DNA of 64,000 nucleotides from Lachnospiraceae bacterium (GTDB lineage: Bacteria > Bacillota > Clostridia > Lachnospirales > Lachnospiraceae): the NCBI GenBank assembly GCA_024685005.1, contig JAIKWF010000099.1, positions 1 to 64,000 of the forward strand. The letters are read 5' to 3'. A program made the position numbers and the translations under genes. Below the pieces are notes generated by a model, which saw only the letters and a list, made by a program, of their open reading frames with translations, did no database searches and had not been told where the DNA came from. Below, in pieces: positions 32,672-42,258 of this stretch. Each line of letters opens with the position of its first letter. The first letter of the stretch is position 1.

Positions 32672-34360
32672 ATGAGCGTTTCGTCAAAAAAATCCGGCGG
32701 CAAAAACAGTTTTGTGATGCAGGCCGGTATCCTTGCAGCAGCAGGGATCATTGTCAGGATCATCGGTATTTTGTACCGTGCGCCTCTGACCGGAATCATC
32801 GGGGATGAGGGCAACGGTTACTATACCCATGCCTACAATATCTATACCATTATCCTGCTGATCGCATCTTACAGCATTCCTTCCGCCATGTCCAAGGTAG
32901 TATCCCAATATCTTGCCATCGGCGAGAACAAAAATGCCATGCGTATCGTTAAGATGGCTTTTTTGTATGTGATCGTTGTGGGTGGGATCGCTTCCGCCCT
33001 GACCTATTTCGGGGCGCCTTACCTGGTGGAAAGCAGATCCGTACCGGTACTTCGCATCTTTACGCCGACTATTTTTCTATCGGGAATTTTGGGAGTATTC
33101 AGGGGATTTTTCCAGTCTCTTCGGACCATGATCCCCACGTCCGTCTCTCAGATCATAGAACAGATTTTAAATGCAGTGGTTTCCGTGTTTGCGGCCTGGG
33201 TGCTGATCCGTCTTACCGTAACCGGTGATCAGAGCATCCTTGCCATGCGGGGTGCTATGGGAAGCGCCATGGGAACGGGATGCGGCGTCCTTGTGGCACT
33301 GATTTTTATGATCATTACAGTCCTTCGGCGCAAGGACAAGATTGCAGATGCTTTTTCCATTGAAAAAAGCGATTACCATATTCTGACGGACCGGGAAACC
33401 CTAAAGATCATCCTGACGGTGGTAACGCCCTTTATACTGAGCACCTTTATTTACAATTTTTCCACCTCTTTGAACCAGACGATTTATACCAAGATCATGA
33501 AGTTATTTTACGGTATGCCGGAAAACATGATCGCAACCAATTACGGTATTTTTGCGGGAAAAGCAGTGGTGATCGCCAATATTCCCATTGCCCTTTCCTC
33601 CGCTATGTCATCGGCCATCATTCCCAGCATTTCCACAGCTTTTGCAGCAGGAGATACGGACAGGGCAAGATCCCAGGTGGGAACAGCGGTGCGAGCCACC
33701 ATGCTGGTGTCCATTCCCTGTGCGGCCGGCTTTATTGCCTTATCAGAGCCTATTACAAGAGTGCTGTTTCCCCAGAAAGCATCGCTGAAAACGGCTTCCA
33801 TGCTGCTGGTATCCATCAGCATTACGGTGATCTTCTATGCACTTTCCACCCTTACCAATGCGGTGCTGCAGGGAATCGGAAGGGTCAACACACCGGTGCA
33901 TCACGCCACGGCGGCCCTGGTGATCCAGACGGTGGTACTGGTGGTGCTTTTGCGTTTTACCGGCTTCGGACTGTATGCACTGAGTATCGCCATGATCGTC
34001 TATTCCTTTATCATGTGTCTGCTGAATCAGCTGGCGGTGCGGAAAGCCCTTTCCTATAAGCAGGAAGTGTTCCGGACTTTTATCATACCCATCTATGCCG
34101 CAGCATTTATGGGAGTGTTTGCCTATGCTTCCTATACGATTGTTTACAAGTATCTGCCGAGTAATATCCTGGCCCTTCTCTTTGCCATGATCGTATCCGT
34201 TTTCATTTACGGAATCCTGATCCTGCGAAGGGGTGCTTTTGGCCGGGAAGAGATCCGCAGCCTTCCCAAGGGAGCTTCCGTCGAAAAGGCCCTTGACCGG
34301 CTTGGACTTTTGAAACACAGCGATAAAAAGAATCAAACCAAAGGAGATGCAAAAGTATGA
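32672..34360 (+). CDS. MurJ/SpoVB-like lipid-linked oligosaccharide flippase
   Basis: This 562-residue protein has about fourteen hydrophobic segments and the MOP-superfamily polysaccharide-export layout, with an N-terminal block GIIVRIIGILYRAPL and GDEGNGYYTHAYNIYTI typical of the SpoVB/MurJ-like branch in clostridia. Such proteins flip lipid II or other undecaprenyl-linked sugars to the outer face. The ATG at 32672 has a GGGGG site 9 bases before it and places the first helix near residue 17. Its stop overlaps malQ by four bases, which is an odd functional pairing. Confidence 0.83.
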   Translation: MSVSSKKSGGKNSFVMQAGILAAAGIIVRIIGILYRAPLTGIIGDEGNGYYTHAYNIYTIILLIASYSIPSAMSKVVSQYLAIGENKNAMRIVKMAFLYVIVVGGIASALTYFGAPYLVESRSVPVLRIFTPTIFLSGILGVFRGFFQSLRTMIPTSVSQIIEQILNAVVSVFAAWVLIRLTVTGDQSILAMRGAMGSAMGTGCGVLVALIFMIITVLRRKDKIADAFSIEKSDYHILTDRETLKIILTVVTPFILSTFIYNFSTSLNQTIYTKIMKLFYGMPENMIATNYGIFAGKAVVIANIPIALSSAMSSAIIPSISTAFAAGDTDRARSQVGTAVRATMLVSIPCAAGFIALSEPITRVLFPQKASLKTASMLLVSISITVIFYALSTLTNAVLQGIGRVNTPVHHATAALVIQTVVLVVLLRFTGFGLYALSIAMIVYSFIMCLLNQLAVRKALSYKQEVFRTFIIPIYAAAFMGVFAYASYTIVYKYLPSNILALLFAMIVSVFIYGILILRRGAFGREEIRSLPKGASVEKALDRLGLLKHSDKKNQTKGDAKV

Positions 34361-36027
34361 GAGAAAGCGGTATCCTGCAGCCGATCTTTTCCTTATCATC
34401 CAATTACGGGATCGGTTGTTTTTCCAAAGAAGCGTATGAATTTGTGGACTTTCTGGAAAAATCCGAAACGGGCTTCTGGCAGATCCTTCCCGTGGGACCT
34501 ACGGGCTTTGGCAATTCCCCCTATCAGCCTTTTTCCGCCTTTGCGGGGAATCCCTATTTTATCAGTCCGGAGGCTTTGATAGAAGAAGGCTTGCTTACCC
34601 GGGAGGAAGCGGACAGCAAACATTTCGGAAATGATCCCCTTCGGGTGGATTACGGAGCTTTGTATGAGAACCGTTTTGATCTGCTTCGTATGGCATTTAC
34701 ACGGTTTGCAGAGAAGGTAGACGTAAGCGGGATCCGTAAAAAAGTGTTAGCAGCTGCTAACAAAAATGGAGGAGCCGCCGCAAAAAAGAAAGTAAAGAAA
34801 GAAGAGCTGAGCCTTGATGCGGAGTATGAAGAATATCTGCAAAGCCAGTGGTACTGGCTCAACGACTATGCGCTGTTTTATGCCATTAAAAAACAGCAGG
34901 GCGGCAATTCCTGGCAGGACTGGGAAAAAGGATATAAGCACAGAGAAGCTTCTTTTTTGAAAAAAGCAGAGGAAGAGCTGGGCGAAGAAATTGACTTTGC
35001 CATGTTCCGGCAATTTGAATTTGACCGTCAGTTTCGAAAGCTCCGGGCCTACGCCAACAGGAAAAATGTAAAGATCATCGGTGACTTGCCTTTTTACGTA
35101 TCGTTGGATTCATCGGATGCCTGGGCCCATCCGGAAGTATTTTGTATGGACAAGGATCTGGCCCCTGTGAGCGTGGCAGGATGTCCGCCGGATGCTTTTT
35201 CCGCAGACGGACAGCTTTGGGGCAATCCGCTTTATGACTGGAAGGCGCTGAAAAAGACGGGTTATGACTGGTGGGTGGACCGCATCAGGAGAAACTATGA
35301 GTTTTACGATGTGATCCGTCTGGATCATTTCCATGGATTTGAAAGTTATTATGCCATCCCTTATGGTGCAAAGAATGCAAGGGAAGGGAAGATTCAAAAG
35401 GGCCCCGGTATGGACCTGTTTCAGAAACTGGAGGAGGCGCTTTCTTCTTATTGCGTAGCGGATCTGGCCGGGGCGCTTCCGAAAAAAGGGGAAAAGGCCG
35501 TGCTCCATCTTCCCATGATCGCGGAGGATCTTGGAAACAATACGCCGGAAAACGAAAAGCTTCTGGCTGACAGCGGTTTTCCCGGCATGAAGGTGCTGCA
35601 ATACGCTTTTACCAGCTGGGACAGCATTTATGTGACACATAAACATGTGAAAAACTGTGTGGTTTATACAGGTACTCATGACAATACCCCCATGCGGGCC
35701 TGGGCGGAAGAGATCAGCGACGGGGAACGAACCTTTGCCCGGGGCTATATCAATTCCCTCAATACCGATTATGGTGCCTTTGTCTGGGATATGATCCGGG
35801 AAGCATACCGGTCCGTGGCGGATCTTTGCATCGTGCCTCTGACGGATTATCTGACCAAGGGTAAGGAAGCCAGAATCAATATGCCCGGCAGCGGGGAAGG
35901 AAACTGGGAATGGAGACTGCCGCCGCATTTTCTTTCCGATGATCTGGCAGGATCCATAGCAAAGATGACGGAGCTGTACGGCAGAGTGCCCGTCAAAAAA
36001 GAACAAACAGAAGATACAAAGGAGTAA
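34357..36027 (+). CDS. malQ: 4-alpha-glucanotransferase (amylomaltase)
   Basis: MalQ, a GH77 enzyme, moves maltodextrin segments between glucans and releases glucose. The sequence has GDLPFYVSLDSSDAWAHP, the nucleophile region IRLDHFHGFESYYAIP, the acid IAEDLGNNTPE and the stabiliser GTHDNTPMRAW. A Lys/Ala-rich insertion near residues 128-150 (AAANKNGGAAAKKKVKKEE) departs from the family and contains one copy of the GTTAGC palindrome. At 556 residues it is slightly longer than the usual 500. Its ATG overlaps the flippase stop (ATGA). Cooperation with glgC/glgD in storage glucan turnover is likely. Confidence 0.93.
   Translation: MRESGILQPIFSLSSNYGIGCFSKEAYEFVDFLEKSETGFWQILPVGPTGFGNSPYQPFSAFAGNPYFISPEALIEEGLLTREEADSKHFGNDPLRVDYGALYENRFDLLRMAFTRFAEKVDVSGIRKKVLAAANKNGGAAAKKKVKKEELSLDAEYEEYLQSQWYWLNDYALFYAIKKQQGGNSWQDWEKGYKHREASFLKKAEEELGEEIDFAMFRQFEFDRQFRKLRAYANRKNVKIIGDLPFYVSLDSSDAWAHPEVFCMDKDLAPVSVAGCPPDAFSADGQLWGNPLYDWKALKKTGYDWWVDRIRRNYEFYDVIRLDHFHGFESYYAIPYGAKNAREGKIQKGPGMDLFQKLEEALSSYCVADLAGALPKKGEKAVLHLPMIAEDLGNNTPENEKLLADSGFPGMKVLQYAFTSWDSIYVTHKHVKNCVVYTGTHDNTPMRAWAEEISDGERTFARGYINSLNTDYGAFVWDMIREAYRSVADLCIVPLTDYLTKGKEARINMPGSGEGNWEWRLPPHFLSDDLAGSIAKMTELYGRVPVKKEQTEDTKE
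34746..34761. repeat. GTTAGC-N4-GCTAAC palindrome, copy in malQ
   Basis: The sequence is GTTAGCAGCTGCTAAC, a 6-bp inverted repeat around AGCT, which makes the whole 16-mer palindromic. It lies in a lineage-specific insertion of malQ. Confidence 0.6.
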
Positions 36028-36035
36028 AAGAAAAG

Positions 36036-37928
36036 GTGAAAGGTGAAATAAGTCGTAAACGGATCGCAGCATTGCGGGAGGAAATGAAGAAGGAGGGCAT
36101 GGATGCTTACCTGATCGGCATGGATGACTTCCACGGATCCGAATACGTAGGTGACTATTTTAAACAGATCGAATACTACAGCGGTTTTTCCGGTTCCGCA
36201 GGAACGCTTTTGGTGGTAGATTCCCCCGAAGACCGGGAGGGAAGCTATCTTTGGACCGACGGCAGGTATTTTCTGCAGGCATCAGAGCAGCTGGAAGGAA
36301 GCGGAACTGAGCTGATGCGCATGGGAATGGAAGGCGTGCCGGAAATAGCTGATTTTATTGCAACACTGTACGGAGAAAAGTTAGCATCTGCTAACAAATT
36401 TACCTTGGGATTTGACGGAAGATGCATTTCCCACGCATTTGTAAAAGGACTGAAAAAGAAGGCAGAAGAACGGAAACAACAGGCAGATGATCCGGATATC
36501 ATTCTGGCAGCTGACAGGGATCTTTCGGGAGACCTTTGGCAAAAGGATGCAGAATACCCCAGACCCGCCATGGAATGCAGGAAGATCTGGGACCTGGATA
36601 CCAAATATGCAGGGGCAGGCAGATCCGAAAAGCTGACCTTTCTCAGAGAGGAAATGCAAAAAAAGGGAGCGGATGTATGCGTGATCACGGCGCTGGATGA
36701 GACCGCATGGCTGATGAACCTTCGGGGAGATGACATCCTCTACAACCCCGTGTTCTTTTCCTTCTTGATCCTGACAAAGGATAGGGTCAGACTGTTTGCG
36801 GATACGAAGGTAAATCCGGATCTGGCATCCGTGGCTGCGCCGGAAGGTTTTTCCTTTGAGGCAGAGCCTTATGAGGACTTCTGGAAAGCCCTTTCGGAAA
36901 TACCCAAAGAGCAGACCGTCATGGTGGACGATGCCCATGCTTCCTGCCGGGTGATGGAAATATTGCAGGGCAGAGATGAAAAGAAGCTGATCTGCTCCCC
37001 TTCGCCGGTGATCCTGAAAAAGGCGCTGAAGAATGATACGGAGATCGAAAACATCAGACAGGCCCATATCAAAGACGGAGTGGCTGTAACAAAGTGGATC
37101 TACCGGATGAAAGAGATGTGCGGCGAGGACCGGAAAACCGGAGAGCCCCAAATGACGGAGCTTTCGGCAGCGGCTCTTTTGGAGGATTTCAGAAAGCAGC
37201 AAACAGACTATCTGGGACAGAGTTTTGCGCCCATTGTGGCCTTTCGGGATCATGGCGCCATTATTCACTATGAGCCCACGGAGCAGACGGACGTCCCCAT
37301 TGAATTCGGAAAGGGCGACTTTTTGCTGGCGGACACCGGCGGACATTATCTGCAGGGTACCACGGACATCACCAGAACCGTCAGCCTGGGAGAGCCGGAA
37401 AAGAAGAAAAAGGAACATTATACTGCTGTGCTGAAGGGACATCTGGATCTTTTGGATGCGGTATTTTTGGAAGGCTGTGCCGGAAGCAGTCTGGATCATC
37501 TGGCAAGAGAACCGTTGTATCGCATGGGACTGGATTTCCGCCACGGAACCGGTCATGGCGTGGGATATCTGCTGCCGGTACATGAGGGACCCAACGGTAT
37601 CCGGAAAAAAGAGACCAAAGAAAACAGGCTTTATGCGGGGATGATCACATCCGATGAACCGGGGTTCTATTTAGACGGAGCATATGGCATACGCCTGGAA
37701 AGCCTGATCCTTTCTCTCTTTGAACGGGAAACGGAGTACGGACGGTTTTTGCATTTTGAGTCACTGACCATGGTACCTTTTGACAGAGACAGTATCCTTC
37801 CCGGGCTTTTGACAGACCGGGAAAAGGAAGTGCTTAACAAATACCATGAAACCATACGAGAAACCATTTCACCCTATCTGGAAGAAAATGAAAAAAGCTG
37901 GCTTGCAAAGGAAACCGCTCCGTTCTGA
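36036..37928 (+). CDS. Xaa-Pro aminopeptidase (aminopeptidase P family, long form)
   Basis: This 630-residue M24B peptidase has two creatinase-like N-terminal domains (about 1-140 and 180-320) and a catalytic pita-bread domain from about 330. The metal ligands fall in LLADTGGHYLQGTTDITRT (two Asp), FRHGTGHGVGYLLPVHEG (His), SDEPGFYLDGAYGIRLES (Glu) and LHFESLT (Glu). It removes N-terminal residues ahead of proline in the cytosol. The start is GTG, with AGGAG overlapping the malQ stop 10 bases upstream. A palindrome copy falls in the first domain. This three-domain form is common in clostridia. Confidence 0.92.
   Translation: MKGEISRKRIAALREEMKKEGMDAYLIGMDDFHGSEYVGDYFKQIEYYSGFSGSAGTLLVVDSPEDREGSYLWTDGRYFLQASEQLEGSGTELMRMGMEGVPEIADFIATLYGEKLASANKFTLGFDGRCISHAFVKGLKKKAEERKQQADDPDIILAADRDLSGDLWQKDAEYPRPAMECRKIWDLDTKYAGAGRSEKLTFLREEMQKKGADVCVITALDETAWLMNLRGDDILYNPVFFSFLILTKDRVRLFADTKVNPDLASVAAPEGFSFEAEPYEDFWKALSEIPKEQTVMVDDAHASCRVMEILQGRDEKKLICSPSPVILKKALKNDTEIENIRQAHIKDGVAVTKWIYRMKEMCGEDRKTGEPQMTELSAAALLEDFRKQQTDYLGQSFAPIVAFRDHGAIIHYEPTEQTDVPIEFGKGDFLLADTGGHYLQGTTDITRTVSLGEPEKKKKEHYTAVLKGHLDLLDAVFLEGCAGSSLDHLAREPLYRMGLDFRHGTGHGVGYLLPVHEGPNGIRKKETKENRLYAGMITSDEPGFYLDGAYGIRLESLILSLFERETEYGRFLHFESLTMVPFDRDSILPGLLTDREKEVLNKYHETIRETISPYLEENEKSWLAKETAPF
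36380..36395. repeat. GTTAGC-N4-GCTAAC palindrome, copy in aminopeptidase gene
   Basis: The sequence is GTTAGCATCTGCTAAC, with arms identical to the malQ copy 1.6 kb upstream. It reads in the same codon phase and encodes LASAN. Confidence 0.6.
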
Positions 37929-37976
37929 GCAGTGGCAGGGACGGAAAATCCATAGTGGAAAGGAACGGGAAAACAA

Positions 37977-38681
37977 ATGGAAAATGCTAAGATTTTACTG
38001 GTAGACGATGATGAGGAGATCCGCGAGGTAGTCAGCGTATTGCTTTCAAGTGCGGGTTACATCGTGGGGATCGCAGACTGCGGTCAGAAGGCCATTGAAT
38101 ATATGCAGGCCGGGGAGGATCCGGATCTGATCATACTGGATGTGATGATGCCGGATATGGACGGATTTGAAGTCTGCAAAAGGATCCGGGAATTTTCCAA
38201 TATTCCCATCCTGTTCCTGACAGCCAAAAACAGGGAAACGGACCTGGTGGAAGGTTATATGGCGGGAGGCGACGACTATCTGCAAAAGCCTTTTTCCTAT
38301 CCGGAACTGATCGCCAGAGTAGGGGGGCTGCTGCGCCGCTACAAGGAATACGGTACCAGCGAAAAGAGCGGAGAAGAACAAAGCCATGTGGAGCTGGGAG
38401 ATATTCAGATCGACAAAGATGCCATCACCGTTAAGCGGGGAGATAAGCAGATTGAACTGACCAATACCGAATACGGTATTTTGCTGATGCTGGCGGAAAA
38501 CAGGGGCAAGGTATTTTCCCTGCAGGAAATCTACGAAAACGTATGGCATGATATGTTCCTGCCTACAGCCAGCAATACGGTTATGGTTCATATCCGTAAC
38601 CTGCGGGAAAAGATCAAAGGTGACGGGGATGAAGAAGAGCTGATCCGGAACAAGTGGGGCAAAGGATATTATATTGAATAG
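37977..38681 (+). CDS. OmpR-family response regulator
   Basis: The 234-residue protein has a receiver domain (acidic DDDEE at residues 10-14, phosphoacceptor D55 in ILDVMMPDMDG, conserved Lys in LQKPFSYPE) and an OmpR winged helix from about residue 130, ending WGKGYYIE. It is paired with the histidine kinase 21 bases downstream. The recognition helix TASNTVMVHIRNLREKI is typical. Signals and targets are unknown. The next gene on the same strand is a small unknown protein. Confidence 0.92.
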   Translation: MENAKILLVDDDEEIREVVSVLLSSAGYIVGIADCGQKAIEYMQAGEDPDLIILDVMMPDMDGFEVCKRIREFSNIPILFLTAKNRETDLVEGYMAGGDDYLQKPFSYPELIARVGGLLRRYKEYGTSEKSGEEQSHVELGDIQIDKDAITVKRGDKQIELTNTEYGILLMLAENRGKVFSLQEIYENVWHDMFLPTASNTVMVHIRNLREKIKGDGDEEELIRNKWGKGYYIE

Positions 38682-38702
38682 TTTCAAGTCGGAGTAATAA
38701 GA

Positions 38703-40031
38703 ATGAAGTGTAGCAGAATCAAGAAAAAATCCGTTATCTGGAAGCGGATGATGTTAAAATCCCTGGCAGCAGCTTTTATCGCCGTTTTTCTTCTGCTGTT
38801 TCTGATGTTCGGCATGCGGATCGTCTCGGTCCGCTATCTGCAGACATCTTCCCGGGCAGCGGAAAAACAGGAAAAGCTGGTTTCCGCCCTGAAGCATTAT
38901 GTGCGCCGGAAAAATATTTCCGTCCGGGATGTAACCGCCCTCAGAGACTGGGAAAAGGACCGGCATGTAGAGCTGATGATCCTGGGTACCGCAGGGGAGC
39001 AGGAAAAACTGCTGAGCCAGATCGAAAATTATGCGGTGGATGAAAATGATCTTGACCGGGTGACAAGATTGCGACAGGCCAGACCCATCCGGTTTGCGGA
39101 CGGAGAGTTGTGGATCATTGTAACCCCGGTCCGGCCCATGATCTATTGGTGGCTGAATCTGATCTGTGCCGTTCTGTTTCTGATCGTGGTCTATGCTGTG
39201 TGCCTGATGGTCCTGATGAGAAAGGATATCGAATACATGGTATACCTGCGGGATGAGCTGAATATGATGAGCGGCGGCGACCTGACCAGAGAGATTCGTC
39301 CCTACCTGAACACAGAGATCGGACAGATCGGAGAAGGGGTCAACGAGCTTCGAAAGAGCGTTGCGGATAAGATCCAGAAGGAATACGAAGCCCTGACAGC
39401 CAACAGAGAGCTGATCACGGCTATGAGTCATGACCTTCGGACGCCCCTTACCAGACAGATCGGTTATTTGGAGATCCTCCATCTGAAAAAATATGAGGAC
39501 GAAAACCAGCGGGAGCTGTATACGGAAAAAGCCCGTACCAACGCCTTTTTGATGAAGGATACCACGGATAAGCTGTTCCGTTATTTCCTTGCTTTCGGCA
39601 ATCAGGAGCAGAAAGACAAGATGGTGGAAGTGGACGGCCGTACCCTTTTGAACTCCACCCTGCAGGAGCAGGCGGATTATCTGAAGAGCCAGCAGTTTCC
39701 CGTTTCCTTTTCCCGGATTGACAAGCCTCTTCGCATGGAGATCGATCCGGAGGAATTCGGAAGGATCTTTGACAACATCTTTCAGAATATCAAAAAATAC
39801 GGTGATAATGCCGTGCCCGTTGTGATCTCCTGTGAGTCGGATGAAAAGAGGATCCTTATGATGATCCAGAACGGTATCCGGGAAGATCTAGGCAAGGTGG
39901 AAAGCACCCATATCGGTCTGAAGGTGGTTGACCGGATAATTACTGCCATGAAGGGCAGTATGGAAGTGTTTAACGACGGCAGCGTATTTATCATCCAGCT
40001 GATGTTTCCGCTGGTTCGAACGGAAGAATGA
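38703..40031 (+). CDS. membrane sensor histidine kinase with degenerate G1 box
   Basis: The 442-residue protein has two membrane helices (about residues 19-42 and 147-172) flanking an extracellular loop of about 100 residues, a HAMP segment, the phosphoacceptor His243 in AMSHDLRTPLT, and an N-box (FDNIFQNIKKYGD). The G1 box, normally DxGxGI, reads IQNGIREDLG, so the usual Asp is Gln. G2 reads THIGLKVVDRI. Such relaxed lids occur in several clostridial kinases and may still bind ATP, but weak kinase or mainly phosphatase activity is possible. The partner is the upstream regulator. Confidence 0.85.
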   Translation: MKCSRIKKKSVIWKRMMLKSLAAAFIAVFLLLFLMFGMRIVSVRYLQTSSRAAEKQEKLVSALKHYVRRKNISVRDVTALRDWEKDRHVELMILGTAGEQEKLLSQIENYAVDENDLDRVTRLRQARPIRFADGELWIIVTPVRPMIYWWLNLICAVLFLIVVYAVCLMVLMRKDIEYMVYLRDELNMMSGGDLTREIRPYLNTEIGQIGEGVNELRKSVADKIQKEYEALTANRELITAMSHDLRTPLTRQIGYLEILHLKKYEDENQRELYTEKARTNAFLMKDTTDKLFRYFLAFGNQEQKDKMVEVDGRTLLNSTLQEQADYLKSQQFPVSFSRIDKPLRMEIDPEEFGRIFDNIFQNIKKYGDNAVPVVISCESDEKRILMMIQNGIREDLGKVESTHIGLKVVDRIITAMKGSMEVFNDGSVFIIQLMFPLVRTEE

Positions 40032-40052
40032 TAACTTTTTGGAGAGTATGCT

Positions 40053-40307
40053 ATGGTAGATGAAAAAACGATCTCATTGAATTATATCAAGAAAAAAGAA
40101 TACCCCGGCTCGGACCGGGGGGTTCGTTTCATGCTTTCCTGTGCTGAGAAAGAGGGCGAAAAAGTGCTCCTTTGCCGTGTGTGGCCGGAGCCTTTATGCC
40201 TGGTAAAAACAGATCCCTCTCTGGTTTCGGAAAAAGAGTTTTCCTTTTCCCAGGAGGGAAAGAGTGAAGCAGTTGACTGGATCAACACCTTTGAGCGGAC
40301 TTCCTGA
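40053..40307 (+). CDS. small protein of unknown function
   Basis: This 84-residue protein begins MVDEKTISLNYIKKKEYP and has no membrane segment or recognised motif. It contains two aromatic and proline-rich stretches (CRVWPEPLCLVKTDP) and looks like a small alpha/beta domain. It lies 21 bases after the histidine kinase, with GGAGAG as ribosome binding site, so it is probably co-transcribed with the two-component system. It converges on the minus-strand membrane protein only 10 bases away, with no terminator visible between. Confidence 0.6.
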   Translation: MVDEKTISLNYIKKKEYPGSDRGVRFMLSCAEKEGEKVLLCRVWPEPLCLVKTDPSLVSEKEFSFSQEGKSEAVDWINTFERTS

Positions 40308-40317
40308 AAGGTGCCTG

Positions 40318-42258
40318 TCAGCCTTCGGATCCTTCTGCAGCGACCCGCTCTCCCGGCAGGAAGAGAAGGGACGTGGCAAAGGGAAACATCACCATGGCGG
40401 TCCATGCATACCGGCCTGATGCGGCAGGTGCGATCAGATAGACCATGATGGACAAAAATACGTAACAAAGCGGGAGCAGAAATGCTCCTTTTTTGCTGCG
40501 GATCAGCAGGATCGCCAGCAGGAAGAAAAACCAGGTATAAGCGCTCATGGTAAAAAACAGGCTGATTCCCGGTACGGTTTGCAAGGCCTTTAAAAGACAT
40601 TCCAGTGCAAAGCAGGCAAAAGGAAAAGCATTTTCCGAATAATAACCGTTTTCCTTTTTGGCGGCGAAATCATCATTTTCCCAATAAAACTTATAAATCC
40701 CTCTGGAAGAAGTCAGATGGAAAAAGGGATAACAGGTATTGATGGTAGCATCGATGTAAGAGCGGGGATGCTTGAAAAACATGGAAAACCAGGTCTTGTA
40801 ATAAGCGGGCAGATTGTCCGAAGCAGATTTGGACCGGTAAAGCTTTTTAATGGGATCGGAGAGTTGGGGATCATATTTTTTAATGATCTTTTTGTATTTC
40901 ATGATCCCGTTGATGGCATCATGTTCTTCCTGTGTGATCTCATCTCCGTGTTCTATCACATATCTTGCGGTCTGCTGCATGATGGGACCGATGAGCTCCT
41001 GATGGCCTGCCGGAGCTACATTCAGCGCAGGCAGGATAACCGGCAGCCATAACATCTTCATAAAGAGTACGGGAAGCAGAAAACCGCAGCATATCGGCAG
41101 CCATTTTTTGCGAAGGTAAATGAGGCAAACCGGCAGCATGATCATTACCATATAGATTCCCTGGGATTTCGTCATGCTGATCAGAAGGGATGAAAGGGTC
41201 AGGGAAAGAACAAAGGAGGGACGTCTGAGTACTTCTCCTTTAGAGCGAACGATCTGAAGCAGCAAAAGAGCTCCCCACAGAATAAAGATACAAAAGGGGC
41301 TGTCCTTGATCATGCAGACACCGATGAGGGGAAAGCCGGGAAACAGTGCACAAAACCAAAAAGTTAGTTTTGCTAACTTTTCTGAAAGGCCTTCTTTTTT
41401 CAGATAGGAAATCCAGCATGCAATGACAAAGGACAAAGCAAAGGTTTGTACCAGGCTGTAGAGAGCAATGCCGATGGTGGCATTGCGTTTGCCGGAAAGA
41501 ATGCTTCCCAGTTTTACGAAGGATCCGAATAAAACAGTGGTCATATAAGGATGATGATTATGGATGGCGTCCGCATTTTTCCCCCAGGCAGACATGGAAT
41601 GAAGTCCCTGATGGGAGAAATTACCGAAAAATTCCGATACCTGATAAATGGTATCCCCGTTGTTGGTACCGGGGAAGAGCAGGATCAGATAAGGCAGCCA
41701 GCACAGAAACAGGATCAGAGCCAGCCGCAGGGTTTCTTTCCTACCGTCAGCTGAAGTCGTGCTTTCAGGATTCTTACTTCCGGGAATAACAGGCTGCAGG
41801 ATTCGATCCGATAGCATAAAGAGCCAAAGCGTGATCCCGAAGGAAACCATGATCCAGCCCCAGAAATACAGGATACCGCGGAAGGCAAGAACCCAGGAAA
41901 GGGTCAGCTCGTTCCAGCCGTCAGAAGCGGCGAATGAATTGCCGATGGTTTGGATCAGGGAAAAAATAAGAGAAAAAATACCTGCGGCGATGAAATCCTT
42001 TTTCTTCCATTGCCTGTTGCAAAACAGGTACAGATACAGGGCGCAGATGGCAAGCATAAGCAGTATGGATGTCAGCTTGTCATAGGAAAAAACACGTATA
42101 AAATAATTCCAGATCGCAACCTTATCACCGGAAATACCGGGATCGGCATACAGGGAAGCGCTCAGGCCGATATTGCTTAAAAGCCCCATGGATGCCGGAG
42201 CGGCCAGGATCAGAAACAGAAGTAACTTTTTTTTATGTTGTAGCAGGACTTGTTTCAT
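40318..42258 (-). CDS. large polytopic membrane protein, probable GT-C-like glycosyltransferase
   Basis: The 646-residue protein has about twelve hydrophobic segments. After the fifth or sixth lies FPGTNNGDTIYQVSEFF, and soon after NHHPYMTTVLFGSF; this acidic-motif and His/Pro pattern occurs in uncharacterised Firmicute membrane proteins (DUF6020-like) with a GT-C-like plan. The protein at 13046-14644 shares this plan. It is coupled by a 4-base overlap to an upstream polyprenyl-phosphate-type GT2, which would supply the lipid-linked sugar that GT-C enzymes use. That pairing supports outer-face glycosylation of a wall or membrane polymer. One palindrome variant lies inside. Confidence 0.7.
   Translation of the reverse strand: MKQVLLQHKKKLLLFLILAAPASMGLLSNIGLSASLYADPGISGDKVAIWNYFIRVFSYDKLTSILLMLAICALYLYLFCNRQWKKKDFIAAGIFSLIFSLIQTIGNSFAASDGWNELTLSWVLAFRGILYFWGWIMVSFGITLWLFMLSDRILQPVIPGSKNPESTTSADGRKETLRLALILFLCWLPYLILLFPGTNNGDTIYQVSEFFGNFSHQGLHSMSAWGKNADAIHNHHPYMTTVLFGSFVKLGSILSGKRNATIGIALYSLVQTFALSFVIACWISYLKKEGLSEKLAKLTFWFCALFPGFPLIGVCMIKDSPFCIFILWGALLLLQIVRSKGEVLRRPSFVLSLTLSSLLISMTKSQGIYMVMIMLPVCLIYLRKKWLPICCGFLLPVLFMKMLWLPVILPALNVAPAGHQELIGPIMQQTARYVIEHGDEITQEEHDAINGIMKYKKIIKKYDPQLSDPIKKLYRSKSASDNLPAYYKTWFSMFFKHPRSYIDATINTCYPFFHLTSSRGIYKFYWENDDFAAKKENGYYSENAFPFACFALECLLKALQTVPGISLFFTMSAYTWFFFLLAILLIRSKKGAFLLPLCYVFLSIMVYLIAPAASGRYAWTAMVMFPFATSLLFLPGERVAAEGSEG
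41359..41381. repeat. variant of the GTTAGC palindrome with longer arms
   Basis: AAAAGTTAG and CTAACTTTT form a perfect 9-bp inverted repeat with a 5-base spacer. The core GTTAGT-TTT-GCTAAC has a 3-base spacer and one mismatch to the standard element. Confidence 0.45.
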
